Of a stretch of DNA of 6,115 bases, positions 4,831 to 6,115 are shown piece by piece. The translations under genes were made by a program, and so were the position numbers. Source of the stretch: Thermoplasmata archaeon (lineage in GTDB: Archaea; Thermoplasmatota; Thermoplasmata; Thermoplasmatales; Thermoplasmataceae); contig JAKAUD010000016.1 in NCBI GenBank assembly GCA_021827885.1, forward strand, positions 1 through 6,115. Direction: 5' to 3'. The notes under the pieces were generated by a model. That model worked only from the letters and a program-made list of their open reading frames with translations, had not been told where the DNA came from and ran no database searches. The number at the start of each line of letters is the position of its first letter. Within the stretch, counting starts at the first letter, position 1.

Positions 4831-6115
4831 TTAAACAGAATGTGAGCAGAGGTCAACATACGAAGTATTGGACGGCAAGTTGCAGCTTGCATCATCCCAG
4901 TAGCTCTGCAGCTGTGCTGGATCGTTTTGAATTATGTCCATCGGAAGAACGCCGCCGGCCTTAGTTGGGTTTAATTCGCCCAAAGATATAGAATACACGG
5001 TATAAGTACCCCCTACATCCGCGCAGATCCCCCATCTATAAAATGTATTGACGCATCCAGTAGCCGGGTTACTGTCATCCACCCAATTCAGATTCGGGTA
5101 ATCTCCGTAATAAATGGGCCAACTTATACCAATTGTGGCACCAAATATGGAAGCGGAGGCACCAATCTTGAATAGTGGATTATTACCACTTTTAAAGTTA
5201 TGACATCCGCTATTAACTGGTGAGTAGTTGCATAAAACCTGTCCAGCATAGACGCTTGTTTGCCAGTTTGTTATATCGTTGTATTTCCACGCCTTGCATC
5301 CGCCCCAAAAGTTAGTATAACCTTTAACTGCGTGGGATACGTTGCTTGCAAACCAATAATATTCCTGTCCATTGTGACAAGCCTGCGCTTCATAATATTT
5401 GTAAAGAACTTCATTGAATCCCTTGCTGGTGTAGGAAGAAAACCAACCATATTCACCGATATACTTCATGCCTACTGTTGAATCTGGGGTATACCCCTGA
5501 GAAGAATAGAAATCTGTTCGAAAACTGACATCAGAAACTGGTTTTCTCAAGTTTTTTCCGAGAAACGACTCGAATCCAAGAAGGTTGATTGATGATCCGC
5601 AATTTGAAAAAAATATCGACTCAGGCGAAAAAGAAAAAGCTACCGTGCTCGAATAATAAAATGCGCTTGAAGGGTGTGATTGGTTCTTTGTGGAATTCGC
5701 TGAAACTGGCATCACTGGAAGAGGCGCATTAGATTTATTTCTGGTTGAATTGGATATTGCAAATAACCAATCATTTAGTATGTCCTTTCTATATGCAAAA
5801 GCATGATAAACAATAAGCGTGAACGCCCCCTCATAAGATATATTCTTCAATCTGGCAGTTAAGTTACCTACTATGCCTGAATTAGGGGTGTTTTCAAAGT
5901 ATCCAGAACTAACCACTATTCCCTTTTGACTAAATGAAGTAGTGATACTTGATCCCAAAGATTCTGCCAGCCCACCATCAAAACTATCGACTGGAAAGCT
6001 ACAGTTACTGCTTGACGAGGGAACGGAATAACTTGAACCTTCCTTCAGTGACCCCCCCCCCCTGTATCTGTTGCTACATAGGCAAATCCCGATGCCCAGA
6101 ACCACACACTTTCTA
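4831..6115 (-). CDS. Large secreted/surface glycoprotein, 5' end outside window, with a poly-G frame break
   Basis: This is the upstream partner in a two-gene operon. From the G-run at 6052-6062 to the TAA at 4831-4833 the frame encodes about 407 residues. They are rich in Ser, Gly, Asn, Tyr and aromatic residues, with at least nine N-x-S/T sequons (NLT, NIS, NST, NKS, NST, NQS, NVS, NYS, NTS) and ten cysteines, all signs of a disulfide-bonded, glycosylated extracellular protein. No transmembrane helix follows the G-run. Aromatic segments such as GYTNFWGGCKAWKYND and GISWPIYYGDYPNLNWVDD lie in the C-terminal half. No enzyme motif is recognised. A GTG at 6103-6105 is a formal start giving 424 residues, but the frame stays open to the window edge and that peptide (three residues apart two Cys, no signal sequence) looks unreal. 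The alternative frame before the G-run, ESVWFWASGFAYVATDT, is more convincing, so the true start is probably outside the window. Confidence 0.72.
   Translation of the reverse strand, partial: RKCVVLGIGICLCSNRYRGGGSLKEGSSYSVPSSSSNCSFPVDSFDGGLAESLGSSITTSFSQKGIVVSSGYFENTPNSGIVGNLTARLKNISYEGAFTLIVYHAFAYRKDILNDWLFAISNSTRNKSNAPLPVMPVSANSTKNQSHPSSAFYYSSTVAFSFSPESIFFSNCGSSINLLGFESFLGKNLRKPVSDVSFRTDFYSSQGYTPDSTVGMKYIGEYGWFSSYTSKGFNEVLYKYYEAQACHNGQEYYWFASNVSHAVKGYTNFWGGCKAWKYNDITNWQTSVYAGQVLCNYSPVNSGCHNFKSGNNPLFKIGASASIFGATIGISWPIYYGDYPNLNWVDDSNPATGCVNTFYRWGICADVGGTYTVYSISLGELNPTKAGGVLPMDIIQNDPAQLQSYWDDASCNLPSNTSYVDLCSHSV
6052..6062 (-). repeat. Homopolymer tract of 11 G on the coding strand
   Basis: Eleven consecutive C on the plus strand (G in the coding direction) lie inside the surface-glycoprotein gene, where they encode glycines. 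With 11 G the downstream frame links to the upstream peptide RKCVVLGIGICLCSNRYR. With 9 or 12 G it links to ESVWFWASGFAYVATDT followed by GGGGSLKEGSS. Tracts of this length are prone to slipped-strand mispairing and also to sequencing error. Confidence 0.9.

Noticed and set aside
5260..5481. Overlapping ORFs on both strands inside the large surface protein gene
   Set aside because: Shadow frames; the surface protein frame is continuous here and has conserved-looking Cys and sequon patterns.
1..6115. CRISPR arrays, tRNA or rRNA genes and riboswitches
   Set aside because: No regularly spaced repeats, cloverleaf-like sequence or known RNA motif was found on reading both strands by eye.

Overview
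The window looks archaeal, most likely from the Thermoplasmatales or a close relative. The pointers are an archaeal-type BRE/TATA element placed for leaderless transcription (minus strand, about 3992-4008), TTG/GTG starts without convincing Shine-Dalgarno sites, two secreted proteins dense in N-glycosylation sequons, and an IS5-like transposase of a kind I associate with those archaea. The lineage is an inference from gene style; no rRNA or tRNA is present to confirm it.

Layout from left to right. (1) 1-390, plus: the C-terminal 129 residues of pyruvate, phosphate dikinase, the only clear housekeeping gene. (2) 521-1645: a complete IS5-family-like element with imperfect terminal inverted repeats. 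Its minus-strand transposase keeps the DDE triad but has an in-frame stop at codon 32. (3) 1646-1835, plus: abutting the IS end, a decayed piece of what looks like a ParB-like/DNA methyltransferase gene, with a +1 frameshift and both ends missing. (4) 1902-3137, plus: a 411-residue helical protein of unknown function. (5) 3254-3970, minus: a 238-residue protein with a motif block resembling HhH-GPD-like/DUF6308-like proteins, converging on the previous gene. (6) 4021-4260, minus: an unannotated coding remnant of 79 codons without its 5' end. (7) 4328-4828 and 4831-6115, minus: a tightly spaced pair of cell-surface/secreted proteins. The upstream one runs off the window and carries an 11-G homopolymer near its visible 5' end.

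Interpretation. The stretch between ppdK and the surface genes reads as a small accessory island: a mobile element, the wreck of a methyltransferase gene, two orphan genes of unknown role that are visibly more AT-rich than ppdK, and another gene fragment. The orphan genes could be defence-related, but only context suggests it. The most interesting signal is the poly-G tract at 6052-6062. With 11 G the surface-protein frame joins an implausible upstream peptide; with 9 or 12 G it joins a much more protein-like one. This would fit either slipped-strand phase variation of a surface protein or a homopolymer sequencing error.
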